From Trametes villosa (Eukaryota > Basidiomycota > Agaricomycetes > Polyporales > Polyporaceae): a stretch of 64,000 nucleotides of DNA. Location of the stretch: assembly GCA_002964805.2 (NCBI GenBank), contig PUDQ02000089.1:186001-250000 (forward strand), in the 5' to 3' direction. A model generated the notes under the pieces. That model was not told where the DNA came from. It saw nothing but the letters and a program-made list of their open reading frames with translations, and made no database searches. Positions 46,394-58,067 of this stretch are shown here, piece by piece; positions within the stretch are counted from its first letter, which is position 1, and each line of letters starts with the position of its first letter. A program made the translations under genes and the position numbers.

Positions 46394-47714
46394 ATGAGTT
46401 GGACAGGGTGGGTCTTCCTTCATGTTTTGTCTGTAAATATCTGACAAAACGGCTACTGTAGATTCAAGAAGGGTATCTCCCGCGCGGGAACTTCAGTAAT
46501 GCCGTCTCGGTCCTGACCGTACGAGGGCGCCATCCTGAACCGCCGCCGTAACAGTTGCTCCAGAAGACGGGCCAGATTGAGCGCACGGTCGACAGAGAGT
46601 ATGCGGATGAGGAGCTCAAATACAAAACGTACGTGCGCCGTTCCCTCTAGCCTGTGCACCCGTACCGAACACCTTCCCCAGCTTCGAGAAGGAGTGCCAG
46701 GCGTTGCAGAAGGCGGCAAAGGGGTACTCGGACGCCATGAAGGGTGCGGCACTCGGCATCCCTCCTTGCCTACCGTCATACTGACGTGCATCCAGCCATG
46801 ACCGCAACACAAGGTCGCCTAGCAGATACCATCGACGTCTTCTACAGCGCCGCAGACAAAGCCTCGGAGAGTGCAATGGCCGCACACGCATACAAGCGCG
46901 CCGTCGACGACCTCGATACTGGCATCGGACGAGAACTCGTACGTCCCTCCTACCCCCGCACCCCCTTGCCCTGCTGAAAGAACCCTACCCCCTTGCAAAC
47001 AGGAAGCGCCGTACCGCACGACGGTCATGGAGCCCCTCGGGAAGATGAACGCGATATTCCCGGTGGTGAACGAGCAGATCAACAAGCGGAACAAGAAGGT
47101 GCGCCGCAGCCGCTGCGTCGCGGACACGCTGCTCACGCGCGGCCGGACAGCTGCTCGACTACGACTCCGCGCGCAGCAAGCTGAACAAGCTCATCGCGAA
47201 GCCGAGCGACGATCCCACGAAGCTCCCCCGGGTGCGCATTCCGCCTTCTCTTGCCTTGCTTGTGTGTACGTTCTGGGTCGCGTTTACTGAATCGGGCGGC
47301 GGTGTGCGTAGGCCCAGGCCGAACATGACGAGGCGAAGGAGGTGTTCGACATGCTGAACGAGCAGCTGATCTCGGAGCTCCCGCAACTGCTCGACCTGCG
47401 CATCCCCTACTTCGACCCCTCGTTCGAGGCCATGATCCGCATGCAGTGCAAGTTCGCCGAAGAGGGGTACGAGAAGCTCGGTGGAGTACAGAGGTGCGAT
47501 CTCCCCCCATCGCCCGCTTCGCCTGGGTTGCTCACGGACTCCTTCTAGATACTTTGCGGATAATGTTCGGGACGATTACGCTGGTGGACAGCTGGATGCG
47601 CAGGTGCGTCATGATCCCATCGCGTAACAGGAGCCCAGACTCATGTTAGCTGTGCTGCAGGTGGAGAGCGTTCTGCAGGAGATGAGGGAGCTGACGATCT
47701 GTGGTGCCAGTTGA
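46394..47714 (+). CDS. BAR-domain protein of the Rvs161/Hob3 family
   Basis: Small N-BAR protein that bends membranes at endocytic sites and helps to organise actin. Several short exons are joined in frame. The N-terminus MSWTGFKKGISRAGTS is the amphipathic N-BAR helix typical of Rvs161/Hob3. It is followed by the BAR helices: LLQKTGQIERTVDREYADEE, FEKECQALQKAAKGYSDAM, then MTATQGRLADTIDVFYSAAD, PYRTTVMEPLGKMNAIFPVV, KRNKKLLDYDSARSKLNKL, and a C-terminal DLRIPYFDPSFEAMIRMQCKF. There is no SH3 domain, as expected for Rvs161 rather than Rvs167. The TGA is at 47712-47714. Confidence 0.93.
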
Positions 47715-48097
47715 AGGTGCCGTTGTACGACTATGTACGGAGCCCGCGATGTACCACTACCCCTGCAAGTTTACCCTGTATCCGGACCCGCAAACCCTTT
47801 CTTCTCTCTATGTCACCCACTGGCGCCCTGTTGGATACGTGCTCTCGTGTACTCTCTAGGACAGAACATGGCTGGACACTATACAGGTTTCTACACTGAG
47901 GGATTATCGGACCCTAGGGTGGCACTAATCGTGGCGACGAACAATGGGACCCGTAGACCTGAGAACGAACAGGAAGACATTGCTACAACATGATGGACCG
48001 GGCGAGACATGAGAGGCGTGCGACATGACAAGACGTGGAGAAGAGACCTGCTCAGACATTATCCATGCCAGAAGGATGATGATAGACCCCGATGCCT
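47715..48097. other. intergenic, convergent 3' ends
   Basis: Short convergent gap between the BAR gene and the coiled-coil/RS gene. No feature was seen. Confidence 0.45.
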
Positions 48098-51000
48098 TCA
48101 CGCGTCAGGAAAGCTGAGGCGATCCGCCAGTGAAAGGGACGCGCCGCCTCTACCCGGCCCTCCACCGCGGGAAGGACCGTCTCCACGACCGCGGCCGCGG
48201 GTAGGCCCGGGGGCACTCCCTCTCCCGCCTCTCGCACCCCGAGTACTCTTGTTCTTCGCGTTCTTGCCCCTGACCGGTGAAGTCTGCGAGGCCTCCCCCG
48301 CCGGCGCAACGGTGATGCGCTCTAGTAACGGCGTCTTTCCCAAGCCCTCAGCTGGCGCGCTGGGGGCGGCGCGTCCCGGAGGCGCTCCTCGAGGGGCACG
48401 CGCGCGCCCCCGTACGCGGGGCGAGGCGGCGGCGACAGCGGTGACCGGAACCTCGGCGCGTACGTCGTCGTGCGCCGCGCTTGCGGGCGCGGGTACCACC
48501 TGGGGGAGACGAGCTTCAGATTCCGGGCGACGCACAGGGGGCAGAGGCGGAGGCGCATACCCGTTGTCTGGCGGGCCGCGGCCCCGCGCTGGCGGCAGCG
48601 GGGGCGGGGAGGGGCTGCGTGGGCGGCGGGGAGAGAGGGAGGAGTAGGGGCTCCGGCGCGGGCTGTAGCTCCTGTCTCGAGAGTAGGGCGTCGGGCTCCG
48701 GCTGCGACTCGGGCTTCGTCTCGGGCTTCGGCTTCGGCTTCGGCTACGGTATGGAGACAAGCTGCGATCGTACTGACCAGAAGCCCGGCGGGGGAGAGCC
48801 GCGGCCATGCGAGGTGGGGAATTGTTTGGCGGGGAGATCCTCGGACGGCGAGACCTGTCGGGCGAGTCGCTCTCTTCGCGCGTGCGCTTGTGTCGCACGG
48901 GCGGCGAGTATCGGTTTCGATTCAGGGGAGGGCGGCCGGGCGTAGGAGACCAGTGGTCGCCTGCCCATGTCCCAGGGGCAGGCGTCGGCGGGATCTGGCG
49001 AGCGGCGAGTGGTGGAATCCTCTCTCGCGAACGCCCCCGCGCGGAAGGCTCTTGGTCTCGAGGTGGGGTATGTCCCCGCGAGTTCTGGTCCGGCGTTGGC
49101 CCGATTCCGCTGTCGTCCGGGTGGAGGATACCTAGCCCCATCGGTGGGGACTCGGACGGGAGCATGGACGTCACCAGCGCAGGCGTCTCCTCTCGTGATG
49201 GGTATGCCAAGTCAGGGAGGGTCGAAAGTCGGGACGAGAGTGTGTCCGATGAGGGCTGCTCCGTAGGCCTCGCAAGGGGAGGGAACGCAGCGGTATTCGC
49301 ATTCGTAGACTCATGGGAGGATGGGGGCCAAGACGACGCTGGCTGATGCTGCTGCCGGACGAATCCAGGTAGTGGGTTCGGTAGGGGAGCGGAGGGAGCG
49401 GCTGATGACGGGGCTCCGCCCACTAATTGTGTACTGGGTGCGGTGCTGCTCGAGCTAGAAGGCCGGGCGACGTAATCGAGCGACTGTTCCCGTCGTGCTT
49501 GACTGACGTTCGGCCCGCTGGGTCTAGAGGTCGAAGCGACGCGATCGATGTGAGGGGTAGACGCTTCTGGCTTGAAGGCAGCCGTGAGAGGAAGTGAACC
49601 GCCGGTCAGCGAAGCAGAAGACGGCGCAGCGGTAGGTTTGCGCCCAATCGTGCTTGGCTCCGCCTTGACCCTCTTGGCCGTCGGGGTCTCCATAGCAGGC
49701 AGTATGCGCGGGAAGGCCTGGCCATCCTGTCGCGCGTTCGTCTTTAGATTCGGTGTGCTAAGCTCTGACTTGACCACGGGAGACATGTGCGGCGGGATAT
49801 GCCGATCGGCTGGGACACTCTCAAGAGGCTCGTGTTTCCGCCCGGGTAACTGAGGCATGTGTTTGGACGCGGCGGGGGTGGAAGCCAGAGGCTGGGACGG
49901 TGGAATGGGGCCGTTGGTGGACGCTGATGGTGGAGCTTGGTGGGTCACGACCCGGGCAGCCTGCACCGTGGGCTTCTGGGTGACAGCGGGCGCGACAGCT
50001 GGTTGAGAAGGTGGAGCCTGCGCAGAGCTCGAGCTTGCAGCCGAAGTTCGAGTGTCGCCTGTGGATGTTCCCCCCGTACTGCTCTGTGCCTGTTGTGCCT
50101 GCATACGCTGGACGCGCGGCCGCTGCTCCTGTGCTGCCTTGAGCTGGGTGTCCAAACGGAGCTTCTCTGCCACCAGGCTGTCCAGGTGTCTCTGTTTCTC
50201 CAGCTCCGCCAGACGCGTCTGCTCCTGCAGCTGTTCAAGGAGCCCTCGTTTTTCCTCTGCGGCCAATCGCACTTGCTCCGCGAGCTCGGCTCTAAGCGTC
50301 CGTTCGCGCACCTCGGACGCGGAGAGCTGCTGTTGCTCCGCTGCCTCCGCACGTGCGACGGCCTCCTTGACCCGACTCTCGAGCGCGGCTTTCTCCGCTG
50401 CCACCTGCCGTAGTTCCGCCGAGCGAGCGTCAGCGACACGCTGCGCCTCCGCCATGCGGGACTGTTGCTCTTGCGAAGCACGATCGAGTTCCGCGTTACG
50501 AGCCTCGAGTTCTGCGAGCACGCGGGCCTTGTCAGCTGCATCCTCCTCGTGTTGACGTACGACCTGTTGTAGGCGTCCAACCTCGGCAACCACGTGGTTG
50601 GCCGACGCGATTTTGCGCTCGCATTGGTTCAAGAGCGCGGAGAGCGGCTCGAGGATGGTCTCTGCGCGTGCCTGCCACCGGGCCGCCTGTTCTTGCTGTC
50701 GCGCCATAGCGTGACGAGTCTCCTCCGCCCTGCGCGAGTACTCGGCCGACTCGGTCTGCAATCGTTCCAGCGCGTGTCGGAAGCCGTCGAGTGCGTCATC
50801 CTGCTGCGTCGACGGTTGATCCATCAGGCCCGGAGACAGCACGCTAGAGAACGCGGGGAAGCTGCTGAAACTCTGGACCGGAAGCAGCCTGTTGAGGGCG
50901 GGCCGAGAGGACGCGGAGCCGGGATTAGAGGCGGCGAGCGAGTAAGAGGGTTCTCCCGCCGATGATTGAGAGGACGGCGTATGGGTTCCATTCGCCCTGG

Positions 51001-51382
51001 GGGATGGTCCCGGATGCCCGTTCAACACGGGCGAGACTTTCCCGTTGGGCGCTTGTCGGGAGGACGTGCCACTGGACGATGCCCGCGACGTGCGCCCCGC
51101 GTTCTGTTCGGGTCTGCCTGGGCCCTGGCTAGCGCGCATGGTTTCGGGATCTGGCTCTTCTATCCCTGCGAGGCTCGCGAGAAGTGACGGGCGCGATGTG
51201 GACGGAGCAATGTTTGAGGCGGGCGCTTTCGGGGAGGGCACGGGAGAGGGGGTTGGAGAGTTGGGCGCGTCTTGCGTTGCGGGATCCGGGGCCGAGAGAC
51301 GTTGAAGCAGGGCGGGTGCCTTGCCAATCGCGGAGAACTGAAAGGTGGAGAGTGGGCTGGTACTGGACGGCACTCCAGTCAT
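48098..51382 (-). CDS. coiled-coil protein with RS and RGG-like C-terminus, intronless
   Basis: 1094-residue single-exon protein with no family I can name. Layout: a Ser/Pro/Ala-rich N-terminus (about 1-190); a long Ala/Glu/Gln/Arg-rich coiled coil (about 195-440, heptads such as ALERLQTESAEYSRRAEETRH and QQEQAARWQARAE); a disordered Pro/Ser/Thr middle; an RS domain near 880-960 (SRSRSRSPRRSPSRSRSP); Pro-rich stretches; and a Gly/Arg-rich end (RGARGGRG, GRGRGDGPSRGGGPGRGG). Such a combination is seen in nuclear-speckle or RNA-processing scaffolds, but the role is inferred only. The ATG is at 51382. Confidence 0.7.
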   Translation of the reverse strand: MTGVPSSTSPLSTFQFSAIGKAPALLQRLSAPDPATQDAPNSPTPSPVPSPKAPASNIAPSTSRPSLLASLAGIEEPDPETMRASQGPGRPEQNAGRTSRASSSGTSSRQAPNGKVSPVLNGHPGPSPRANGTHTPSSQSSAGEPSYSLAASNPGSASSRPALNRLLPVQSFSSFPAFSSVLSPGLMDQPSTQQDDALDGFRHALERLQTESAEYSRRAEETRHAMARQQEQAARWQARAETILEPLSALLNQCERKIASANHVVAEVGRLQQVVRQHEEDAADKARVLAELEARNAELDRASQEQQSRMAEAQRVADARSAELRQVAAEKAALESRVKEAVARAEAAEQQQLSASEVRERTLRAELAEQVRLAAEEKRGLLEQLQEQTRLAELEKQRHLDSLVAEKLRLDTQLKAAQEQRPRVQRMQAQQAQSSTGGTSTGDTRTSAASSSSAQAPPSQPAVAPAVTQKPTVQAARVVTHQAPPSASTNGPIPPSQPLASTPAASKHMPQLPGRKHEPLESVPADRHIPPHMSPVVKSELSTPNLKTNARQDGQAFPRILPAMETPTAKRVKAEPSTIGRKPTAAPSSASLTGGSLPLTAAFKPEASTPHIDRVASTSRPSGPNVSQARREQSLDYVARPSSSSSTAPSTQLVGGAPSSAAPSAPLPNPLPGFVRQQHQPASSWPPSSHESTNANTAAFPPLARPTEQPSSDTLSSRLSTLPDLAYPSREETPALVTSMLPSESPPMGLGILHPDDSGIGPTPDQNSRGHTPPRDQEPSARGRSRERIPPLAARQIPPTPAPGTWAGDHWSPTPGRPPLNRNRYSPPVRHKRTREESDSPDRSRRPRISPPNNSPPRMAAALPRRASGQYDRSLSPYRSRSRSRSPRRSPSRSRSPTPYSRDRSYSPRRSPYSSLSPRRPRSPSPPPLPPARGRGPPDNGYAPPPLPPVRRPESEARLPQVVPAPASAAHDDVRAEVPVTAVAAASPRVRGRARAPRGAPPGRAAPSAPAEGLGKTPLLERITVAPAGEASQTSPVRGKNAKNKSTRGARGGRGSAPGPTRGRGRGDGPSRGGGPGRGGASLSLADRLSFPDA

Positions 51383-52377
51383 GCCAGCGCGACGTCAGAA
51401 CAAAGCAGGTGGATGTATGCGCGTTCGGATGGTGCGCAGGCGGAGATAGGCCACTTGTCGAAGCGTAGGCGAACAGAACTGGGGAAAGAAGTGTCCCCGG
51501 CTTGCTGCGAGGCTAGAATCGCGCGGGGGTGATGAGAAGTGTGGACTTCGCAGTGGTGATACGAGGCAATATGAGCTGGAGGTCGTTTCTTGGTCTGCCT
51601 AAACGTCAGTGCAAGCGCTCCGTCTCCGCTCAGCGACGTACAACGTCGAGAGAGACGGCTTGCGTACGAGGGGTCGAGGATAGGGAGTGGTGGGAGACGA
51701 GAAGAAAGAACAAGACGAGTAAAGGGGCTACAAGCTCAGCCTGCATGCGGGTGATCTCGACCAAGCTCAAAAGATCGCCTGCCGTCTCTCGGGCTTCTCC
51801 GAATTTGACACCGCCACTCATTGAGTTCGAGCACAGCGACTTTGTGCACGAGAGCACTTCCCAGTGAGTCTTACTACATGTCCTCTCAAAAATCAGGCGT
51901 AGTGTACTATGAGATGTACGGCTTAGCGGTCCATGTTCGTGGTGGTAAGCAGATGAGTGAAAATAACAAAGCGTGGAAACGACCGCCCTTTGACTCGCCA
52001 ATCCGGAAGTTACGGATGCCTTGTATGGGCGAGCGAGGCACATCATGACGTTGTGGTTTGTTCGAGGCTCTCAACCTCCGAATTCGAGCGGGGGAAAATT
52101 AGGACGATACAATATGGCTTCTCGTCTACCAATCTCCGCGCAGCCAGCGTATGAAGACCCATGTGCACATGACGTCTGGGGAGTCCTGCGGGACATCGTG
52201 TGAGCCCATAGCATTCCGGTGACATGACCTAGCGCAAAACTTGCCTCAGGCTGGAATTCGAAAGATGGATGGCCCTCCCAATCGCCCCGTGGCTGGGAAG
52301 CACTGACATCACCGCCCACAGCTTCTGTTGGGGAAGATCAATCAGGGCGCGGCCTTCCACCGCGTTCGTTGAGACCG
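51383..52377. other. intergenic, promoter of coiled-coil/RS gene
   Basis: Upstream DNA of the minus-strand coiled-coil gene and 3' flank of the F-box gene at 52378. No coding signal was recognised on either strand. Confidence 0.45.
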
Positions 52378-53459
52378 TCACGGGAAGTCGACGCCAAGTT
52401 GTTTGTATAGCCAGTTTTGCGGCAGCCTCAGGAGCTCTGGACGTAGCACCGCCGACAGCTGTCCCTCTTGCACTCTCCACCCGTGCCACCGTAGGTCTAT
52501 GCGTTTTAGCTTGGAAAGACCGTTGTCCGCAATGAGTCGTTCTGCTAGTGCTCGTGTCATAATTTCCCGTTGCTGATCCCCGGATCCGAGTTCCGCGGAG
52601 GTAGAGGTGGATATTATGGGGTCCGGCCGTACGACAAGGCCGAACACGCTTAGATTGCCGAGCAACCGCAAAAAGGGGCCCATCTGCCCGATGGTGTCCT
52701 AGAACATCGTGAACAAGCAGCTTCCCCGAAACGTCACGATAAACGAACCTCAAAATCGGGCCATGACACGAGCCCTGGTTGGGGGAATACAATTTGCAAG
52801 CCCATGGCGTATAGCGGCGCGTGTTCGAGCGCGGAGGCGAGGTACGCCACCTGCTCTACTATAGCGGCGGTATTCCCGGCCGAGATGACGAGCTCGAGGC
52901 AGTGAATCCCGCCCGAGAGCTTGCTGCTCGGGTCCGTAATGCGGCGGAGAAGCGCGTGGTCTATCGGGTCGTGCACACGCAGCGCGCGAAGCTGGCGCGT
53001 GCGCACAAGGCACGCGAGGTATGGCGCAGAACCAACGTTCAGCGCCGCCAGATTGGGAAGAAAATCTGGGCAGGAAAACGCGTCGGGTGGGAAGAAGGAG
53101 CCGTCCGCCTGGAGGAGACGGAGGGAATGTATGTCGAGCGACCGGAGCCCGGTGGCGTGGCGTAGAATGTCGAGCAGGAGGTTATGGACGTCTGCCCGTA
53201 CGAGGCCGTGGACAACGAGGTGGCGGAGCAGGTGGGCGGTAGATAGGTCCGGAGAGACGAGGCGCTTCGTCAAGGACATCACTACGTCCTCCGACTCGAG
53301 GGTCATGTCGAAGCCCAGGGCCAGAGTGAGTCTGGCATGGAGATTCCGCGCGCCGTACATGTACCACTGCCGATTGACGACCATGGCGGTGGAGAGTGCG
53401 TGGGCAGCTTGCACGTAGTCGAACACATACGCGACGAGCTCGTCGGGTAGCCGTTCCAT
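52378..53459 (-). CDS. F-box-like protein
   Basis: 338-residue protein from two exons (53459-52749 and 52683-52378). The N-terminus MERLPDELVAYVFDYVQAAHAL with the downstream VVNRQWYMYGARNLHARL fits a basidiomycete F-box. Leucine-rich helices follow: HLLRHLVVHGLVRADVHNLL, LRSLDIHSLRLLQ, LPNLAALNVGSAP. Exon 2 adds the end of the solenoid (LSKLKRIDLRWHGW). I prefer the ATG at 53459 because the F-box begins there. An in-frame extension upstream exists but looks like leader. It is not part of the 29-38 kb cluster, and no substrate can be proposed. Confidence 0.72.
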
Positions 53460-54009
53460 GGCGATGTCGACGAGGGTCACGAGAGGGGGAGGGTGGGGGG
53501 TTGGTGTGCGCCGCCACGCGCCGTCGGACTCCAATATAAGGGCGGGCAATACTCGGACAGCGCCGACCTCGTGGAGACTGAGACAGCCAGAGTCTGCCGA
53601 TGTACACACAGGGAGCCTGTCATGGCTGGTGGCCTGTGCACCTGCGCGGACGACATACCAGTACACGTCTGCTTCTCTATTTGGCGGTCGCTATGGCCTC
53701 AGGAATAGGTGCTGATGAGCCAGGAAGGAAGGTAGTAGGAGATGGGCGATGATAGCGAGGGGGGACGAGGATGGCAAGTGGCCCGGGTCTATCTTGGCCA
53801 CAACATCCAGTAGTCAGTTCGCCAGAGAGGATCGTATAAGGAGAGCAACACAGCACGGAGTCAGTTTGCGCTCTTCTCGCCCGTGCATATGCCGCTGCTA
53901 CCCGTCTCGAACATTTTACGGCGCGAAATTCGGATCGGAGCGCCGCTGAGAGCCCGCGACCAAGAGGGGTCCAGGAATCGACTTAGTGACCGGGGTCGTG
54001 CTATCGACA

Positions 54010-54052
54010 TAAGCCTCGCGCCGGCACCCCCCTCCCCCCCCTCCCCCCATAT
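54010..54052. repeat. C-tract element, copy 1
   Basis: ATCGACATAAGCC followed by a CCGGCAC block and an interrupted run of C/T. It resembles the element at 54612-54658, 0.6 kb away. Confidence 0.5.
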
Positions 54053-54611
54053 CGGGTAATTTTCCGCATATGTTCTCGACATTTGTCTCGAAATGGGAAT
54101 AGTAAGCGCCCAAATTTTGGCAGACATATGATACATGCGCAAAAAACAGACGTATAGCTGCAGAGTCCCCCAGCGGTTAGAAAGGTCCGTTCTGACAATA
54201 GAGCTTATTCGCAACGCGTTTGCATTCCCTTGCGTGGAGCTCATTTTGCATTGCGGAGCTGAAAACGTGCGCCCCCCACCAAGGCTGCTAGCGCCAGATC
54301 TGCATTGCTCCGCTCCTTGTTGGTGCTACCCCACGAAAAAACCGCGTTTGCGAATAAGCCCTAATAGTTCCTGAGTTCCTGACTCGTCGTTGAGCAGCAA
54401 CTTCCCGCAGGTCCCAGGACCAACGGTAACCCTAACCTATGACCCATCATACACCTTGGGCACGACACTCGCGGTTGGGGCGACTTGAGGACATAATAAC
54501 TGTATTTTTACACTTTACATACATGTAATATCGCCCCTGTGGCCGTTTGGAAGCATGAACTTGGTCCAGACACCCTCGGGAGCTCGTAGAATGGGTGGAG
54601 GTAGACGGCCT

Positions 54612-54658
54612 ACACCAATCGACATAAGCCCCCCCGGCACCCCCCCCCTCCCCCTACC
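54612..54658. repeat. C-tract element, copy 2
   Basis: AATCGACATAAGCCCCCC followed by GGCAC and C/T runs. The same orientation and order as copy 1 suggests a small duplicated or mobile element. Confidence 0.5.
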
Positions 54659-55016
54659 CCCGGTCTCGGCATCTTCCGGCGGGCCCCTCTTGCCCGCGAC
54701 GGCACGGGCGAGCAGACAACGGGCGTTAAGTAGCGGAAGAAGCGCCGATCGACCAGACCAGATAGACGCCGCCATTTCTTGGCGAACTTGTGACACGAGC
54801 GTAACCCTACGTCACCGGCGTCATATGTCACGCCCACGCGCGCTCAAGCGAGCAGCCGACGTTCACTCGGTTAGCGCACTGGCACTGACAGCCTTGCTCG
54901 ACTTCGGCCTCATCGTCGCCGCTCTCTTGACACCGCACCACCACCATCTCCCGGCTTGTCGTACTTGAGCTGTTAGCCGCTGCTGACAGCATCCCGCGAG
55001 GGTTCTCAAACCACCC

Positions 55017-57927
55017 ATGGCTCCCATGCCATGCGCAGGCCTGTGCTTTCTCGCGCTCTCAGTACTGCTTTCCACCGCGCAAGCCTTCTATCTGCCTGGC
55101 GCGGCGCCCCATGACTACCATGAAGGAGAGCAGGTGGACCTGTTTGTCAATGCCTTGACACCTATGATTGCGGGGAACGACAATGCCAAACTCGTGCGTT
55201 CCATTTCGAGACCTGGCCCTAACCGCCGGGATGGACTGACCCTTGCCTTCGGAGGCTAGAAATCCTTGATAAACTGTGAGACAGGACGCGCCATGTACGT
55301 GTGAAGTTGCTGACGGTATGGTCTAGATGACTACTACAGTCCCTCATTCCACTTCTGCCAGCCAGAAGGCGGCCCGACGAAGCAGCCTGAATCTCTTGGG
55401 TCTATTCTGTTCGGGGACCGTATATCCAACTCGCCATACGATGTATGCATGTACTTCAGGGAGCGTGCATCACGTCGGTTGAATACTATCCACAGATCAA
55501 AATGTTACAAGAAAACGGGACGTGCCGGTCACTGTGCACGGAAACTGTGCCCCCCGAGGATGGGAAGTTCATCAACGACCGCATACGGGAAGACTATGCT
55601 ATCAATTGGCTGGTGGACGGACTTCCTGCGGCGGAAATGAAAGAGGACAAGCGCACCGGAGAGCTGTTCTTTGACATGGGCTTCAACCTTGGCAACGACG
55701 AGGGGCAGTTCGAGGAGATGCCCGCGCTACACAACCATTACGACATTGTACTCAGGTCAGTGTATCCGTCAATTAACGGCTTGTTCCGTTACCTTAATAT
55801 TGCCGCACGTTTAGATTCCACTCGCCCACTCCTGACGTCTTCCGTATCGTCGGGGTTCTAGTGTGGCCTACCAGGTGCGGGTTCATGTGACTGAACCTGC
55901 GCTTCACGTCTGAACCTCTGCCATCTGCCACAGCCGCGGCGGGTCGCAAGACACACCATCGACCGGAGAATTAGATTGCGCTTCGAATGTCCCGCCGCTC
56001 ATCTTAAGCGAGACAGCAGACACGCGTGTGCGGTACACTTACCGAGTCATGTGGAATGTATGCGTTCCAATACATCGGGATGTCAGCTCTCTACTAATAG
56101 CTTCATGCAGGAATCGTCAACTCCGTGGGCCACTAGATGGGACAATTACCTGCACATCTTCGATCCTGTCAGTATTCGGGGTTATTCAGCGCTACAAGCA
56201 TGCTGACTGGCTTGGCAGCGTATCCATTGGTTCAGCCTCATAAACGCCGTCATTGTGGTTGTGTTCCTGTGTCTCATGGTGTCTATGATTTTGCTGCGGA
56301 CCGTCTCACGCGATGTAAGCCGGCGGATCAACGCAATGACTGCGAATTTGCTAACGCCCAGCATAGATATCGCGTTACAACGCGATAGACCTGAGTGTAT
56401 GCGGTGCCCTATCATGTAGTTGTGTATATGCTGACTGTATGCGCAGGAAGACGTCCAGGAAGACTGGGGCTGGAAACTTATTCATGGCGAGGTATTCCGA
56501 ACACCTCAAAATCCTATGTTACTCTCCATCCTCGCCGGGAACGGCGCGCAGCTCTGCGCGATGGTCGCAGTGACGTTAGGTCCGTTCTCCCGCAGTAGCT
56601 GTGTCGGCGATATACACAGGCTCATGGGCTCTTAGTGTTCGCGCTCCTTGGGTTCTTGTCGCCATCCAACCGCGGTTCACTTGCTACGGTCATGATGATC
56701 TGTTGGACATTCTTCGGCGGGTAAGCTTCTCAATACAGCTTTTGCCACACGTACACGTACTAAACACCTTCGTGCCTGGAACAGCATTGGTGGCTACATC
56801 TCGAGCAGGGTCTATGCGTCCTTAGGAGGGCCCAACAAGCGGCGGAACTCATTCCTTACCGCCACTCTCATGCCCACGTAAGCTGTTTACGACCTGCTCT
56901 TACCCGGCTCCGCCGGCCTGACCCCATTTGTGCTCTGCAGGGTTGTATTCGCAATCGTCTTCCTGCTGGACCTATTCTTGGTGGCTGCGGGCTCTTCGGG
57001 TGCCGTGCCCTTCGGTGCGTCTCATGTTCGCATCGCGCCCGAACACCAGCGGACGCGGTCCCGTTCTGCCTGAGCTTCTCCCGAATCTCACCGCGACGTG
57101 TTTCAGGCACCCTGCTCTTGATCATTGTCCTGTGGTTCGGTATCTCTGCGCCGCTCTCCGCTGTGGGCTCCTACTTCGGTTCCAAGCACGGGGTAAGCTC
57201 CCGTAGTACAGCTATCGTTAGCCCGCGCTGAGTCCTGATACGCTTAGGCCATTCCCAACCCTGTGAGAGTGAACCAAATTCCGCGCCAGATTCCCCCACA
57301 GCCGACCTATTTGCGACCATGGGTCAGTGATTATCGCAACGGTATGACACTCCAAGCTCATTTTGCTGTGGCAGGCGACGACCGTGTTGGCAGGCATCCT
57401 TCCCTTCGGTACGCCTCTAATGCAATTTCACTACGCGTTTGACACTGACACACTGCCCCTGCACAGGTGCGGCGTTCGTCGAGCTGTACTTCGTGCTTTC
57501 AAGCCTCTTCGCCTCGCGTGCCTACTACGCGTTCGGCTTCCTCGCGCTCACCGCCGCGCTTGTGGCGCTGACGACCGCGACGGTCACCATCCTCTTCACG
57601 TACTTCATCCTCTGCCGCGAGGACTACCGCTGGCACTGGCGCGCGTTCCTCACAGGGGGCGGCAGCGCGTTCTGGCTGCTCGGGTACGGCATCGTGTACT
57701 GGGCGTCGCGCCTCTCGCTCGACTCGTTCTCGAGCACGGTGCTCTACTTCGGGTACCTCATCCTCCTTGCGCTCCTCGACTTCCTCGTCACAGGTGCGTT
57801 CGGCGCCCGCCAAGGCGCGGCCGGAGCCACTGCGTTTGACTGACGTTGCTCGTCCACAGGGACGATCGGGTTCCTGGCGACGTACTGGGCCGTCCGCAGG
57901 CTATACAGCGCTATCCGCGTGGATTAG
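55017..57927 (+). CDS. TM9 superfamily (EMP70/nonaspanin) membrane protein
   Basis: Endosomal/Golgi nine-membrane-span protein related to EMP70/TMN and animal TM9SF2/4. Many short introns interrupt it. It starts with a signal peptide (CFLALSVLLSTAQAF). The lumenal domain has the family hallmarks YLPGAAPHDY, GEQVDLFVNALTP, YDYYSPSFHFC(QPEGG), LGSILFGDRISNSPYDIKML (made by splicing), TC..LC, NDRIREDYAINWLVDGLP and FNLGN. The membrane part shows RIHWFSLINAVIVVVFL, DWGWKLIHGEVFRTP, GNGAQL, SSRVYASLGG, and the C-terminal VELYFVLSSLF and YTHF-like FTYFILCREDYRWHWRAF loop. The C-terminus RLYSAIRVD carries positively charged sorting residues. The family acts in endosome and secretory sorting and in metal handling. 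Confidence 0.95.
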
Positions 57928-58067
57928 GGCGGTACTCTACGTGTCACTTACGCCCAGCTAGGATGTGGCGCTGCGTCACGGAGGGAGGATTGTTTTTGGT
58001 ACCGACATTTTTTATTAGACGCGCCCACTATATAAGTAACACTAATCACCCCTTCCGACGGCCGTCA

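Larger units (their letters stand above)
53460..55016. other. intergenic with repeated C-tract element
   Basis: About 1.56 kb upstream of both the minus-strand F-box gene and the plus-strand TM9 gene. It contains two related C-rich elements (about 54010-54052 and 54612-54658). No gene was recognised. Confidence 0.5.

Noticed and set aside
48470..49135. plus-strand frames over the RS domain of the coiled-coil gene
   Set aside because: Shadows of the Arg/Ser-rich minus-strand coding sequence.
53021..53242. Gly/Arg-rich plus-strand frame antisense to the F-box gene
   Set aside because: It is an opposite-strand shadow of the F-box coding sequence.
54427..54437. TAACCCTAACC as an interstitial telomere repeat
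   Set aside because: Only about two units; too short to distinguish from chance.
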